A DNA stretch of 64,000 nucleotides from positions 52,677,279 through 52,741,278 of the forward strand of contig OY829329.1 of assembly GCA_963691655.1 (NCBI GenBank), written 5' to 3'. The translations under genes and the position numbers were made by a program. This DNA comes from Toxonevra muliebris (Eukaryota; Arthropoda; Insecta; Diptera; Pallopteridae). Position 1 is the first letter of the stretch, and each line of letters starts with the position of its first letter. A model generated the notes under the pieces. That model was not told the origin of the DNA. It saw nothing but the letters and a program-made list of their open reading frames with translations, and made no database searches. Positions 48,540 through 60,929 of the stretch are shown here, in pieces.

Positions 48540-49650
48540 AACGAGGATGCTTTAAAACAACATGAAAACGTTTAATGAACTTAGAATTCCATGGGGGAAA
48601 CGATGGAGAGAACAGAAGATGGTGACTTATGACAGAACAGATAACAAAAACCAATCGTCGTTCAGATTCAGCACTGTATATCGAAATAGGTCGACCACAC
48701 CTTGCGTAAGCCTCGCACCAAAATTTGCCCCAAGCGTTGGTGTGGAACCCGAAAGCGAATGCCCCATATCAAACTGAACGCATTCAATGCTGAACACGAT
48801 GCCCCACCAGGAACTAAAGAAAGTAAAGCCATAACTTTAAGAGAACTGATTTGATTTATTCGTTTAACTCGATACCAACAAGAACCGATAGCCGTTAAAA
48901 TCTAGGGGCGCAAGTGGAAATGGGTCTGTAAGTCTGCCACTGAAATTTGCCGCCAGGCGTTGGAGTTGAACTTGCTAGCAATCAGGAAACGCGGACACTC
49001 TAAAACGATCTAGAAGCTTCAATCAATCTAGAACTCCGGGAATCAATAATTCTTAGACAAAACTTAAGAGCACCAGCATCTGATACTACAGTTTTTAGAA
49101 AATAAAATCCTCAGCTTGACTTTTGGTCAATATCTTTTGAAAATCTGAGGCTGGCATTAGATTAGTTACTAGAGATGAGGTCGAATCTTTTTTTCTTGCT
49201 AATCATAGTAAGTTCAGTTCTTGAGGAAAAGAAGAAGAAAATAAGACCTTTCTCCTCACCTCTTCAGTGAGTGCCTCAAACCTGATCTGCTAACGCTAAA
49301 TCTTAGGAAATTGACTGATCTAAAAATTGTCGAAAGTGGTGTAAATTCTGCCAGCAAATCTAATAGGTTCGTCAATAATACCGGGTGGGACAAAATGTTT
49401 ATAAAAAAGTAAAATTTTTCAAATTTTTCGCTAAACTTTCTTTTTCCTAAACTAATCTGACCTAAAATCTCAATTACTTCTTGAAAATTTAGAGCTCGTA
49501 TTAGATTAGATACGAGAGATCTGTGAGGGTTTTTATAGTAACCTCTTCATTGTAGCTGGTGAAGACTTATTAAACAAACCTATGCTATCTATGGGTTTTG
49601 AGGAAGTAAACGCCACATCAGGGTCTTGGGCTAATCTGCAATCTAATTAT
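48540..49650. repeat. old imperfect duplications
   Basis: GCACCAAAATTTGCCCCAAG with GCGTTGGTGTGGAA (near 48716) resembles CCACTGAAATTTGCCGCCAG with GCGTTGGAGTTGAA (near 48938). TTGAAAATCTGAGGCTGGCA plus TTAGATTAG (near 49136) resembles TTGAAAATTTAGAGCTCGTA plus TTAGATTAG (near 49483). These look like decayed internal duplications of 220-350 bp. No gene is supported. Confidence 0.35.
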
Positions 49651-50834
49651 TACGTCTATTCCAGAATTCATCGAAACAGTTACAAATTCGTAGCTACATT
49701 TACAAATTCAAAAGAAAAAAAATGCAATTTGGAATCCGATTGGAGTGAGTCAAGTTTGGTGTTATTCTATTAAAAAATTGATAGTTATTCCAAAATTCAG
49801 CATACGATTATTTTGGATTTGTGAATATAAACTACGAATCCTTAACTGTTACGACGGATTCTGGAATATAGATAAATCCTGTTAAAAGTTTGAAACTAAT
49901 TTTTCAATCCACCCTAACTCATGTGCCTCGCAAAGTGCGCGCTTTTCTTTATTACTCATACAAATGTATCCAGGATGAAGTAAATAGTTCGCTGCTTACG
50001 TTGCTTTTCAATGCTTTTCATTGCACCGTGTGCTCCGTGTGCTTTGATTGATTGCGCACTTTGTAGTTTTAGAGATGTTCAGTTTTTGTTGTTGAAACTT
50101 TTTTTTACCTATGAACCAAGTGCAATTATTGGGTTAAAATAACAGTAAACGTGAGAAGTATATAATAGCGAACTTTTGTGCATTGTTGTTGGGGTCAATG
50201 GCATTATTTTTTTTTCTATTCTTTTATTTTGTTGTTGTTTATCTTTACCCAATTTACGTGAGAATTGTAGCAAAAATATAGTGTGCTACATTTTCTTGCT
50301 GTTTTTTTTTTTTTTTTTTTTTTTTTAACACTGTTTCAGTTAATAATATGGGAGTATAATAAATAGAAGACATCCACAGGTAATTGTGAATTTGTCTTTT
50401 TGAACTTATTATACTGTCAAGGCACTGGTAGTCTAAAAGATTTTAATAGAAACCAGCAAAAAAAGTTTAATGTATGTGAATAAAGCCCAAAGATTTGTCC
50501 CGCTTCTTGGGGGTATGGTAAAAAAGTATTGGAAAGAGTGGTCGAAAGCGAAAGCTCGATTTGAAAGTATTTTTGGTTGTATTAGAGATTCCATTCCCAT
50601 TTATAGAATCCTAAACAATTTGTTTTCAGTTTGTTTTATTAGGGATCTACACTTAACCGCAATTTCATTCTACTTTACTTTGATTAATCCTTAAAATATG
50701 TTATATAAATATATATAAACCTGCATTTATGTGTGAAATAAAACTGTTGAAATTCAAAACAGATGTCAACTCAATAATATTGTTTTTATGGGACTTGCCA
50801 TGGCCATTTTTCCGATACTTATTATAGAAATTAT
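49651..50834. other. non-coding DNA
   Basis: No gene is seen. It contains a long T tract near 50302-50326. Confidence 0.5.
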
Positions 50835-50910
50835 AGTCTGCTTGGAAATCGAACCAGATGTTACAGAGACTCCAATCTATTATTCACTCACTAGGCCATT
50901 GAAATGTTTT
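50835..50910 (-). repeat. tRNA-like SINE fragment
   Basis: On the minus strand an A-box-like TGGCCTAGTGAG is followed about 45 nt later by GGTTCGATTTCC, a pol III B box. No acceptor-stem pairing is seen, so it is not a tRNA gene. It differs from the 11701 SINE family. Confidence 0.4.
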
Positions 50911-51107
50911 TTTTTTTTTTAGTTAAGTGATTACTTGCGCCCATAAAAACATTTCTCTACCATGATTGATATAATTTTTGAGACATACTTTTTTTATAAA
51001 AGTTTCACGCCAATTTGCCTACAATTGTCGGTGAAAAATTCTATGGCAGTGAGGGTCTAAGTCAGAAGAGTGAGGAGTACACTCTTATATACTCTCTTGT
51101 TTCTAGG

Positions 51108-52123
51108 CAGAGCTGGGTAAATTCAATTACATTACATTCCTAATTCCAATTACAAGGTATTGTAATTGGTACTTTAATGTTTTCAATTCCTTGGTAATGG
51201 AATTGATAAAAGTTTCAATTCCATTTTTAATTTTAGTTACTGAAACTTTTATCAATTCCATTACAAGGAATTGTAATCAGTAACTAAAATTAAAAATGGA
51301 ATTGATAAAAGTTTCAATTCCATTACAAGGAATTGTAATCAGTAATTAAAATTTTTAAATTCCTAGGTAATGGAATTGGAAAAGTTTTCGATTCCATTAC
51401 AGGGAATTGTATTTTGTAATTAAATATTTTTAATTCCTTAAAGGAATTGAAAATGTAATTGAAAATAAGAGGAATTTATTATTTAAGTGTAATCAATTAA
51501 GTGTAATCAATATTAAGTGTATAATTACTTTCTTGGAATTAAATTCCAATTTAGATGGAATGATTCCTCGAAAGTAATTGATTCCCTTTTAGTTCGTAAA
51601 AAAAAAAAATTCGGAAAACATTGTAAAATGCTTCTAATAAGCCGTTACGAGAGAAGTGATACAAATTTTAACGGATTCGTTCGTAATGGCTAATTAGAAG
51701 CATTTAACAATGTTTTCCGATTTTTTTTTTTTTTGGTTTTTTGGAATTGAACTAAAAGGGAATCAATTACTTTCGAATTACTTTTTAGAAATTATTCCAA
51801 CTAAATTGGAATTTAATTTCAAGTAAGTAATTGATTACACTTAAATATTAAATTCCTTTCTATTCAATTACATTTTCAATTCCTTTAAGGAATTGATATA
51901 TTTTTAATTACAAAATACAATTCCTTGTAATGGAATCGAAAATTTTTTCAATTCCATTACCTAGGAAATTAAAAATTTTAATTACCGATTAAAATTCCTT
52001 GTAATGGAATTGAAAGTTTTATCAATTGAGGAATTGAAAACATTAAAGTACCAATTACAATTCCTTGTAATTGGAATGGAGATGGAACTTAATTCCAAAA
52101 GGAATCATTACTACCCAACTCTG
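51108..52123. mobile_element. 1-kb foldback element, hAT-type ends
   Basis: The ends are CAGAGCTGGGTA and, read inward, CAGAGTTGGGTA, flanked by a perfect 8-bp duplication TTTCTAGG (51100-51107 and 52124-52131). Nearly the whole element is one imperfect palindrome with arms of about 480-500 bp. The arms consist of repeated GGAATTGAAAA / TCCATTACAAGGAATTGTAAT units, and the centre (about 51600-51735) carries AACATTGTAAAATGCTTCT and its inverted partner. It encodes no protein and depends on a transposase supplied elsewhere. CAG ends and the 8-bp duplication indicate hAT. Confidence 0.88.
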
Positions 52124-52569
52124 TTTCTAGGTCTCTCTCTCTTTGTTTTTTTAGCTTCTGGCTGGGCATACGGCCTCAACAAAACTCCACCATAGCGATT
52201 GGTAGTTGGTCATCGCCTTCAATTCTCCCCAATATTTCCATGATTCGTTTTCAGACCGTTTTAGGGTGTTCAGGTTAGCTACTTCTTTACGGGCTTCACA
52301 AACCAGTGTTAAGTAACTAGTTTGATCGCTTGATATGAACGACTATCATGTCTCATTGTACAAGAGACATGTGAGAAAATGTGCATACCAATTATGCGCA
52401 CATGTTGTATCATACTCGGCTGTTTCGCTTCCCACTACTCAAAGTGTTTTATTATTTTGAACATAACATTGACTTAATGCTTTACATATACCTACCTAAC
52501 GCCTGTAAAATAGTTTCAGTTTAAACATTTTTTTTACAATTTCTAATCGCTTCAAACATATCAACATTA

Positions 52570-52668
52570 GGGACCATTCACACAATATTACGTAACGCAA
52601 TTGTTGACCAATTTTGACTCCTCCCCCTGGTCGTAACGAAACGTAAAAAAACCTACAGGAATGGCCCC
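52570..52668. mobile_element. 99-bp PIF/Harbinger-like MITE
   Basis: The ends GGGACCATTC and, read inward, GGGGCCATTC are flanked by TTA on both sides (52567-52569 and 52669-52671), the three-base target typical of PIF/Harbinger. The interior carries ATTACGTAACGC and an inverted GTAACGAAACGTAA, so the element is a short hairpin. Confidence 0.7.
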
Positions 52669-52671
52669 TTA

Positions 52672-54340
52672 AGTAGCAATTCATTTACATAGAGAACAAC
52701 AATTGATATGGCATTTTGATGTTCTTTTAATGACATTATCAGCGATTATTTTTAGAAAAATAATTCACATATTTATTATGGAAAAATAAATTTATTAAAA
52801 TGGATATTATTGCATTCCCATATGACCTGAATGCTATTCCACTTAAAAAATTTTCAAGCCAAGTGCTGTTAATTGACCAAAAAATTCTATTAAGTTAGTA
52901 TGCAATTTTTTACTATAGCTATGCAAATTGTTTTTGCTGCATTCACCTGCAATCAAGCACAACACAGTCACAGTCATGCATAACAACAACAACAAGTTGT
53001 TCAACATGTTTCTACCTCTTAATCTTATATCGTATAAATACTTTTAAGCTGACTAAGGCTCATTAAACCGTTACGAAATTCACACGTTACTGATTAATTA
53101 AGCGCGAAAAAAGTGGAGCTTTTTGGTCCATTACTCAGCGTACAGTTATGCGGTACTGTTGTTGCTAAAGTATAGATTACAAGCTAAGCTTAGGTGTTAA
53201 GAAGACTGACTTCTTCTTAGTCATTCTCATTCATTAGTGTTTAGAGTTTGTTAACAACTGATAATGTTGCCATGAGTAGAGTAGGGAGAAAAGATAATAT
53301 TTGTACTTTGGTCGATCAACTTTTATTTTTTATTATTACCCAAATTTATGTCTGCATCTCAATGTGTAGGTTAAATGCACCTGCTTCCGTCTGTTACATG
53401 CTTCCAGACGCCAGCGCGCCTTCTTCGCTCTACATATGTACCTGTGTGTGTGAGCATTGTCAGCGTCATGCGTTCCCGGGTGTCCTTTTTTTAATGCCCT
53501 CTAATTTTTCTTTAACGAAATTAAAATGAATTTATGTGTGTTGTGTGTGTTTTGTTTTCTACAAATATTTACATGTTATTGTACCTAATTGTATGTAAAA
53601 TCATATCAGATTTGAAGAGCCCACCTATTTGTTTTAAGATTTGTTAGGCTTAGTTGAGGTTTCCTGTTTTATTTTTTCGATATTTGTAGAACAGGTGAAT
53701 TTAGTTTCACTTTTTGATGGTTATTTTTCAACTAAATTTAATTGGCGCATGCGCAAAGGAAATGAAAGGAATCTTGTTTTTGTTTGCTTATTTGAGAGAA
53801 AAAAACAGATAAGATTTGATGTTTCTTTTTTGAAAGCCGCCAACTATGAATTACTGGCACAACGTTGCTCGATCGAAATGGCAGGAAAATTGATATGCTG
53901 ATTCTGTCTCTTCATACATACCCTCACAACGATAGACGACCCAAAACCAATGTCTACTCCCGATTTCCAACTCTGACGTGCTGAGAAGTGCGAATAATAT
54001 TTCTGCAGTTTCATTGCTTGTTAAAAATTTTGGTTGAAGGAGGATAGCGGAGTTTAATATGTGTGAGTAAAAAAAGTTCATAGTTCCGTGTGGAACAATT
54101 CCCTCCAATAATATTTTAAATAGGTATTACTTCACAACTTTTTTGTGTCCCAGAGATATCCGATTCTAATTAACGGTACTCTGAAAACTACAAAAAACCC
54201 GATTTTAGATTCGTCTTTAGGTTTTCCCGGGAAAACTGAAAACTGTATGCCAAAATTTAATTTTATTTTTTGAGAGGCGAAGGGAAGTTTGAATCTCCAA
54301 AAATCCAAAGCTTTCTTTTATCTGTAAATATTGAAGCATT
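52672..54340. other. non-coding DNA
   Basis: No gene was recognised. Two open frames (53248-53529 and 53641-53901) have no recognisable domains and no splice or codon pattern that sets them apart. Confidence 0.45.
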
Positions 54341-54344
54341 TTCA

Positions 54345-54870
54345 TGAATTAGGCCTGAATTATTATTTAGTTTTAGAACTGAATAAAGGAGGCTTGAGTT
54401 ATTCTTTAAGTTCTGACCTAAATAAGGGAGATGTGAACGTTTTTTTGATTTCAGACTTGAATAAGGAAAACTTGAATTATTGTATCTTTTATCTATTCGG
54501 GCTTTTTGGTCGTTTATTTTTTGGAACTATTATGGTCTAACTTACTCACAAGGAAACTTGAATTGTCTACTAATTTTTTATTTGAAAAAAAAGAGACCCA
54601 AACTATTTTCCGATTTCTGACCAGAATGATGCAGACCGAAACTTTTTTCGGCTTTTGACCTTAATTAAGGAGGTCCGATTTTTTTTTCTGATTTTAGACC
54701 TGAATAAGGAAGACCTGAGTTATTTTCTAATTTCTGATCTAAGTAAAGAAGACCTATGTTGACCTATTATGTGATTTCAGGCCTAAATCAAAAAGATTTG
54801 AATTATTTTCAGATCCCAATAAGATGACCTTCCTATTTTTAATTAAGTTTTATTTCATCCATGAGTTCAA
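54345..54870. repeat. degenerate ~39-bp minisatellite
   Basis: About a dozen imperfect units with the theme GACCTGAATAAGGAAGACCT followed by GAATTATTTTCTAATTTCT. Similar sequence reappears right of the LINE insertion (56100-56260, for example CTGAATTCAAACCTGATTTA), so the array was probably continuous before the LINE arrived. Confidence 0.65.
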
Positions 54871-54962
54871 GTATACCTGAAAGAGTTTTAAATTATTTTA
54901 TTATTCTGGCTTTGAGTTTTTCAGTTATACCCCTGAATTTAAGCCTGATTTAAGTAGTGGCT

Positions 54963-56075
54963 ACCGCACTATCTCTACGAAAGCTTTCTTCGCAATCCTG
55001 CATTGGAGGCCAACTTCACTTCTGGTTAAGCAAAAAGCTAAGTGCTCTGCTGCTAGACTCAGTGCACTAACTCGCTGGACCAGGTCAAACCTTGGCCATG
55101 CCAAGATTCTAATCCATGATACGTCCGTAGACTACATTTGCTCGACCCCTAATTTAAACCATACGTTCTTCACCCATATCTCCAGTAGAGAGGAATGGGT
55201 TAATGACGAGGTGATCACTGACAATTCAATTGACATCTATACAGATGAATCCGAATTGGATGAAAGAGTCAGCTGTGGCATCTTCTCTAGCAAGCTGGAT
55301 CTCAGACTCTCTTTCCGACTTCCTGACCATTGAAGCCCCTTTCAGGCGGAAGTAATGGCTATCTATCAAGTGTCCAAGCGGCTTATTCGCAACGATTCAT
55401 TCGCATCTACACGGACAGCCAAGCAGCAATCAAGCCTCTTGCCGGTGTTTTCACTACATCAAAGCTTGTTCTTGACTGTCGATCTTCACTCAACTTTTTG
55501 TCGAGTCAGTCGCAGGTTCACCTATACTGGGTACCTGGATATTTCAGGTAACTGCAATGCTGACGAGTTAGCAAAACAGGGCTCGCAGCTTACAGATATA
55601 TCACCTTCCTGCACAATTTACGTCTATTAAGTTAGCCATTAAGCAAATCTACCTTGAGGAAGAAAAAAGATCCTGGGTAGCAGAGCATACTTCAGGTATT
55701 ACCAGGCTATCATGAACCACTATGGACAAGATACGGACTAGACAGCTACTCAACCGTAGCAGAAACTCCATCAGCACTACGATTTCGGTGCTCACGGGGC
55801 ACTGCATAATGGGTAGACATGCTGCATGATTAGGACTGCCATTCAATGACTTCTGTCGGGGCTGCGGCTCCGAGGAGGAAGAAGAAACAGTCTTCCATTT
55901 TATGTGCGAATGCCCATCTCTGGCCAGGAGGTCCGAGATTCATTATGGAATCCTCATGGTTCTCCAATCCGTAAATGGGGGAGTCGCGCCATACTGTGGT
56001 ATCACAATGAGCCTAAATGTGCTTAAGTGTGCTTTTAAGCAGAAGGCTGCCATTCCAACCTAACCTAACCTAGGG
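54963..56075 (+). mobile_element. 5'-truncated I/R1-like LINE
   Basis: A roughly 1.1-kb insertion inside the minisatellite, flanked by a 7-bp repeat AGTGGCT (54956-54962 and 56076-56082). It carries the last part of ORF2, a short 3'UTR and a (CCTAA)n tail at about 56058-56072. The 3' end is the same as at 26724-27029, but an internal piece between about 55937 and 55938 is deleted relative to that copy. Confidence 0.82.
54970..55960 (+). pseudogene. LINE ORF2 C-terminus: RT end, RNase H, zinc knuckle
   Basis: Plus-strand frames first give FFAILHWRPTSLLVKQKAK and SAARLSALTRW (end of reverse transcriptase). An RNase H domain follows, with all four metal-binding residues still readable: Asp in IYTDES (about 55240), Glu in FQAEVMAIY (about 55345), Asp in IRIYTDSQAA (about 55405) and Asp in NADELAKQGS (about 55560). 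A C-terminal knuckle CRGCGSEEEEE...HFMCECPSL ends it near 55920. At least one stop (after RLPDH near 55333) and several frameshifts break it. RNase H would remove the RNA strand during target-primed reverse transcription. An RNase H after RT points to I, R1 or LOA-type LINEs rather than to Jockey. Confidence 0.8.
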
Positions 56076-56082
56076 AGTGGCT

Positions 56083-59000
56083 TCAACGATTTTTCAACTG
56101 GGTAAACATCAAAATCCACTCAAAAAAACTTCAAGCTCTAAGCCTGAAGTTTGATAAAACTCAGAACTGAATATTTATTGTTCTGAGCGATTAGATTATT
56201 ATTTGTTTTTTTGTTTGATTGCAGCTCTGAATTCAAACCTGATTTAAGGAAGTTTGATCGATTTTTCTGCTGGTTTTATGCAAGTGCAAATATTAAAATC
56301 CACCTACAGAAACATATTTATAAGTACACCCAGAAAAATACCCATCTCTAGAACAAAGAAAAAGTTTCCTCATTTTAAATCCACTGAAATTTCTCTCGTT
56401 TATGTAAATTTTCCTCAAAATGAAGAAAAATGTGCACCTTTCATGTAACCATGGTGTTCAATTTGAAGTAAGTTTTTTCTTCATTTTTGGAAATTAAATG
56501 CGATGCTGCCCACCAATTGAAATCAAATCCCAAGTTTCAATGAAATTGTTAAAACTAAAATTAAAAAAAAGTAATATAAAAAAGTAAATAAAACACAAGA
56601 AAATATGGATGTGGTAAATGGGCATCTTCAAATATATTTTTTTTCTAAAACTTAGTCCTTACAACGCGTCTCTGCATAAAATTTTAACTCAAGAGCTTTT
56701 ATGAATTACTTGGTCCATTGTTAACATAAATGCGCATGGAACAGTGGACGTTTCCATAAACCTGTTTTTTCCAAAAAGAACAAATTACCTTATATAAATA
56801 AGGTGGCATCATTAAACTTACATATTCTTTGTGCATAGAAAATGTAAGAAAGAGACGAATATACCAAAAATGTTCTCCATACAAAATTTTTGTATAAAAA
56901 ACTAGCTTTACTCTTTTGGCCTTAGCAGATAATCGCGTACGCTTTGAATTTTTAAGTCGGCGTCTCTATTTCAAGCGAAGTGGTTTGTGGCTATTGATAT
57001 AATTTAAAAAAAATATATATATATATATATAGATTGTGAAAAAAATGAAATATATTCAAAAGATATAATTTTCAATAAAGTACAATTTATAATTTTTTGG
57101 TGGCCATAAGGATCTTTTGATCATTTCAAGGCGACGATGCCTGTAGTGTTTGTAAAAATACGTATGAGTGTAAACCTTAATTCTTATTAAAAATAAAATA
57201 ATAACTGAATACAAGTAAAAAAAACATGATTTCTGTGCCTTTTAATTAAAACAACATTGTAAAAAATATTCCATAAATTAAGGATTTCTTTTCCAAAAAG
57301 TAAATTGACTTTAATCTATGGAAAATTATTCCTCAAACTGAGGAGAACTTTACCTAAATTATATACAATTTCTCATATTTGAAAAATATTTCCTCAACTC
57401 AAAGAAATTTTATATATCTAAATGAGGAAACCGTTTCTATGGCGCCAAATCATTCCCATTTTTCCTCAATTTTATAGCCGTTTTTCTTCGAACCAAATAA
57501 GTATTTCTCTGGGTGTAGGTATATAATTATATTAATAAGTCTGCATGAATGTGTGTATGCTGTTTGAGCTGGCTTTAATTAAAAAGCCGGTTTCAATAAT
57601 ATTTCAACAGTAACATTAAATTTTTAGTTAAAGGTTGAGGCTTGAGGTCGTTCGTTCACCATTACAATTTTTTCTATTATTTACTTCTTTCATATCTGTT
57701 TTTTTTAAATCTTTTCTTTTGTGTTTCTGTCGATTCTGCAAAATTTAGAATTTTTAATTTGATTTGGTATAAAAATATATTGAATGAATTTTTGTTGTAT
57801 ATTATTTGAATACAATTTCCGTTTTTAGTTAAAAAAAAATATAGAAAAGAAAAAACTTTTCAACTGAACTCATAAAAAATAAAGTTAATGAATTCATGGA
57901 TAGATTAAGAAAATGTTTTGATTCATTTCTTCGTGGACTAGTGGCAACGGGGCAAAGTAGTAGTTTCTTTTGATTTCAGTTCTTCAGTGATTTAATTTGC
58001 TATCGTTTTATATCATATCACCTCAACATATATGAAAAGTGTGGGTTTTTTCAAGTTACAATTTTTAATGTTATTAATATTATTTAAATTGCTGTTGTTG
58101 TTGTAGACATTTCCTTTTTGTTTAAAGCAAATCACACACACACACAACAACAAAAATGAAGCGTGGGATTTTTATTTTTCTTTCATTCAATTTAATTGTT
58201 TAAATATTTTAATAAATTTTGATGTTTTTAAGGTTAGTCGTTTTTAAAATCACTGTTCGTTCAATTTTTGTGTAAAAAGGGCAATTGACTGACTCTTTCT
58301 TTTTTATTGACAATTGTTGTTCTTCTCAAAATTATAAGGTTTATGTGTCTTGAATACTAATTAATAGCAGACAGACAACCTCCTCGTACCAAACTATAGA
58401 GATTATTTTGTTTTATGAAGTATTCAAAAAATTTTTAATACACAAAACAAATCTTCAATAGAAGATTTTGAAGATTTCTTGCATGAAATTTTTTTTTTTC
58501 TTGAGATTTTGTGTTTTCAACACGCAACACAAAAAATACAAAAAAGTCACGTTATTTGCATTTATGTCAAAAGAAAAGTTTAAGAAACAAAAGGTACGAG
58601 TAGATATATATTTTATATGATACCCTCTTATTAATCACAGTTAAATGACCTCACGTACTTAAAAGATATTTTTGTTTTTCAATTTTTTTTCTATAAATTT
58701 TATTACGCTTGTCATAAACTACATTACCCATGTAGATATGTACTGCAAGCCTTCATCATTTATGAAGAGAAAAAAAGGTGTTTTTAATAATGAAACATGA
58801 AAATTCAAATCTATCGTTAATTTTTTACTTTATTTGCATTTAAATGCATTGTCGTACATGTGGGAGACAACTCTTTTTTCTTTCTATAACGACATAATGA
58901 TACATTAAGAAAATACTTTGCATTCATTAAATTGAAATACAGTAGTTTTAGCTCAAAACTAAATTCAATCGAACCAATTTGCTATTACACTAATCTTATA

Positions 59001-59323
59001 ATTTCAAATTCATATTAAATTTTCAGACTAAAATGATTCTTCATAATCGAAAGTTAGTTTTAAGCGGATACGTTATAAGCTAAAATTACTGTATATACTT
59101 ATTTGCATTTGTTTTGTGAGATTTTCATTAGTGAAAAATTGTCATTTTGTTGCATGTGCCGCTGTGGCATAAATTCCCATAATTTACATATTGAAATTAA
59201 AGTTTTGTATATTTGTAGAGTTGATATGCCGCTGAACTTTTGGAGCTATTCAACTCAAAATTTGTAATATGTTTAATTTTAAATATTACCTAGCTACTTG
59301 AAGATAATATAAAAACATACATA
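56083..59323. other. AT-rich non-coding DNA
   Basis: No exon or complete element is supported. Remnants of the 39-bp minisatellite reach about 56260. An AT dinucleotide run lies near 57010-57031 and a CA run near 58135-58146. Confidence 0.5.
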
Positions 59324-60548
59324 AGGAGTGAGATCGAAAAAATCTTAACACATATAAAATTCAAAAATTTTTAAACTGTTGATCTTAGAGTTTTGATTAT
59401 TTTTTATTTAATTGATAATATTTTACAAATTACAGGAAAATATAACTTTTATAGTTCTAATCACTATTTATGAACTCGTGGACCTTTTTTGGTAAGCCTT
59501 CCATTAGAGATTTGATTGTTGTTTCAGACACCTTTTTGGAACAGTTTGCCCATCTCCTTTTAAAATCTTCGATATTTTGGGACACCTTTTTTGTGCTCTT
59601 CAAGTTTCTTTTCACAAGAGCCCAATATCTCTTCACTGGTCTTAGCTCCGGACAATTTGGAGGATTGACCTCTCTTGGTACAAAAACTATATTATTACTT
59701 TGGTACCACTCCAGAGCTTTCTTGCCGTAGTGACATGATGCCAAAGCGGGCCAAAAATATGTGAACACATTGTGCTCTCTTATGAAAGGAAGAAGTCTTT
59801 TTTTCAAACATTCTTTAATGTATATTTCGGTATTTATAGAGCCCACTGCAACAAATGACTTGCTTCTTTTGACGCAACTGCATATAGCTTGCCATACCAG
59901 GAATTTCTTCGACATTTCCTCAAGCATCAGCAACATAAAAATTTTGACCCGGAAGCTGCGTAGAATCTGCCAGTACATACTTTTCGTCGTCCATTATGCA
60001 ACATGAAAATTTTTGTATGAAATTCGATTTTAATTTCCGAGCCCGTCTAAATTTTTTGCAGCATTTCTGTCTGAAACTTTTTGGACTTTGTATGTTTTCA
60101 AAACTTTTCGCACCAAATAGTCAGAGTACTTGGCTAACCGGGCAGCTTTTCTACCAGATGTGTTTGGAGATCTTTTCAATATGCTTTCTATTTTCTTGGC
60201 TTTCTCAATATCATGTGGTCCTTGTTTTCTTCCCGAACCAGGTTTCCTATCGTTGGTCAAATTCTCCTGAAACTGTTTAATAACATTGGAGACGGCAGAC
60301 CTTCAATTCTTTGGCCAATTTTTTGTAGAACGAATTTGGATTTTTTTGAAAATTTTTAATAATTTTAAGACGTACTTCGTTTTATTCACTCATTTTGATC
60401 AAACTCACAATAAATCAACATGTTTGTCATTAAAAATAACAACTGACATATTTTTCAAAGATAACTAGATCAAAGAAATTTTTAAATTTTACACCCAAAA
60501 AAAATTATTAGGTAAAACGTGTGTTAAGATTTTTTCAATCTCACTCCT
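59324..60548 (-). mobile_element. Tc1/mariner-superfamily transposon, DD37E spacing, inactivated
   Basis: The ends AGGAGTGAGATCGAAAAAAT and, read inward, AGGAGTGAGATTGAAAAAAT continue with CTTAACACA; 28 of 29 bp match. TA flanks both sides (59322-59323 and 60549-60550). The length is 1225 bp, near full size for the family. The single transposase gene runs on the minus strand and is broken by frameshifts and active-site changes. Confidence 0.9.
59457..60392 (-). pseudogene. mariner-superfamily transposase pseudogene
   Basis: The gene appears to start at ATG 60392, with a stop as codon 4. The helix-turn-helix N-terminus follows: KNPNSFYKKLAKELKV, frameshift near 60285, then NDRKPGSGRKQGPHD and SGRKAARLAKYSDYLVRKVL. 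The catalytic core contains MDDEKYVLADSTQLPGQ near 59985 with the first Asp. After a frameshift near 59925 comes an open frame of 173 codons to 59457. There WPALASCHYG has Ala where the second catalytic Asp is expected (WPDLASCHYG), and CPELRPVKRYW has Lys where the third Glu is expected. The gap between these two positions is 37 residues, the DD37E spacing known from mosquito-type ITm elements. The copy could not catalyse transposition. Confidence 0.82.
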
Positions 60549-60929
60549 TAAATTGATGTAAGTTTTCAGAGAACTGTCTGACATTTAATAAAGGAGGGAG
60601 GTGAATGGGAGAAATGGTCTTTGCGAAGTAAATTTAGATAAGCCCCACACTGGCATTGCTGTGGTATAAAGGTTAAATCAGACCTGTGATATTTTAAGTA
60701 CCAAGTAAAAAAACTCATACTTCAGCACCAGTTTTTAGCTGTCCTTCCTCAGTATTTAATAAAAGTATTCCCTCTTGAAAATACAGGGAATACTTGAAAA
60801 ACTACTTGAAGTTCTCGAAAACAGTTACCTGGAAATTAAATACTGAGTTTCAATACTTGGAAATTTTAGTATTTTTCAAATACCAGTACTGAGTACCATA
60901 CTAAGTATCGATACTTAATTATTGATTAT

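Noticed and set aside
53248..53901. Two plus-strand open frames of 93 and 86 residues
   Set aside because: No domain, no convincing splice sites, and typical chance length for this window.
59470..60280. Plus-strand open frames opposite the mariner-type transposase
   Set aside because: They are antisense shadows of the transposase reading frames.
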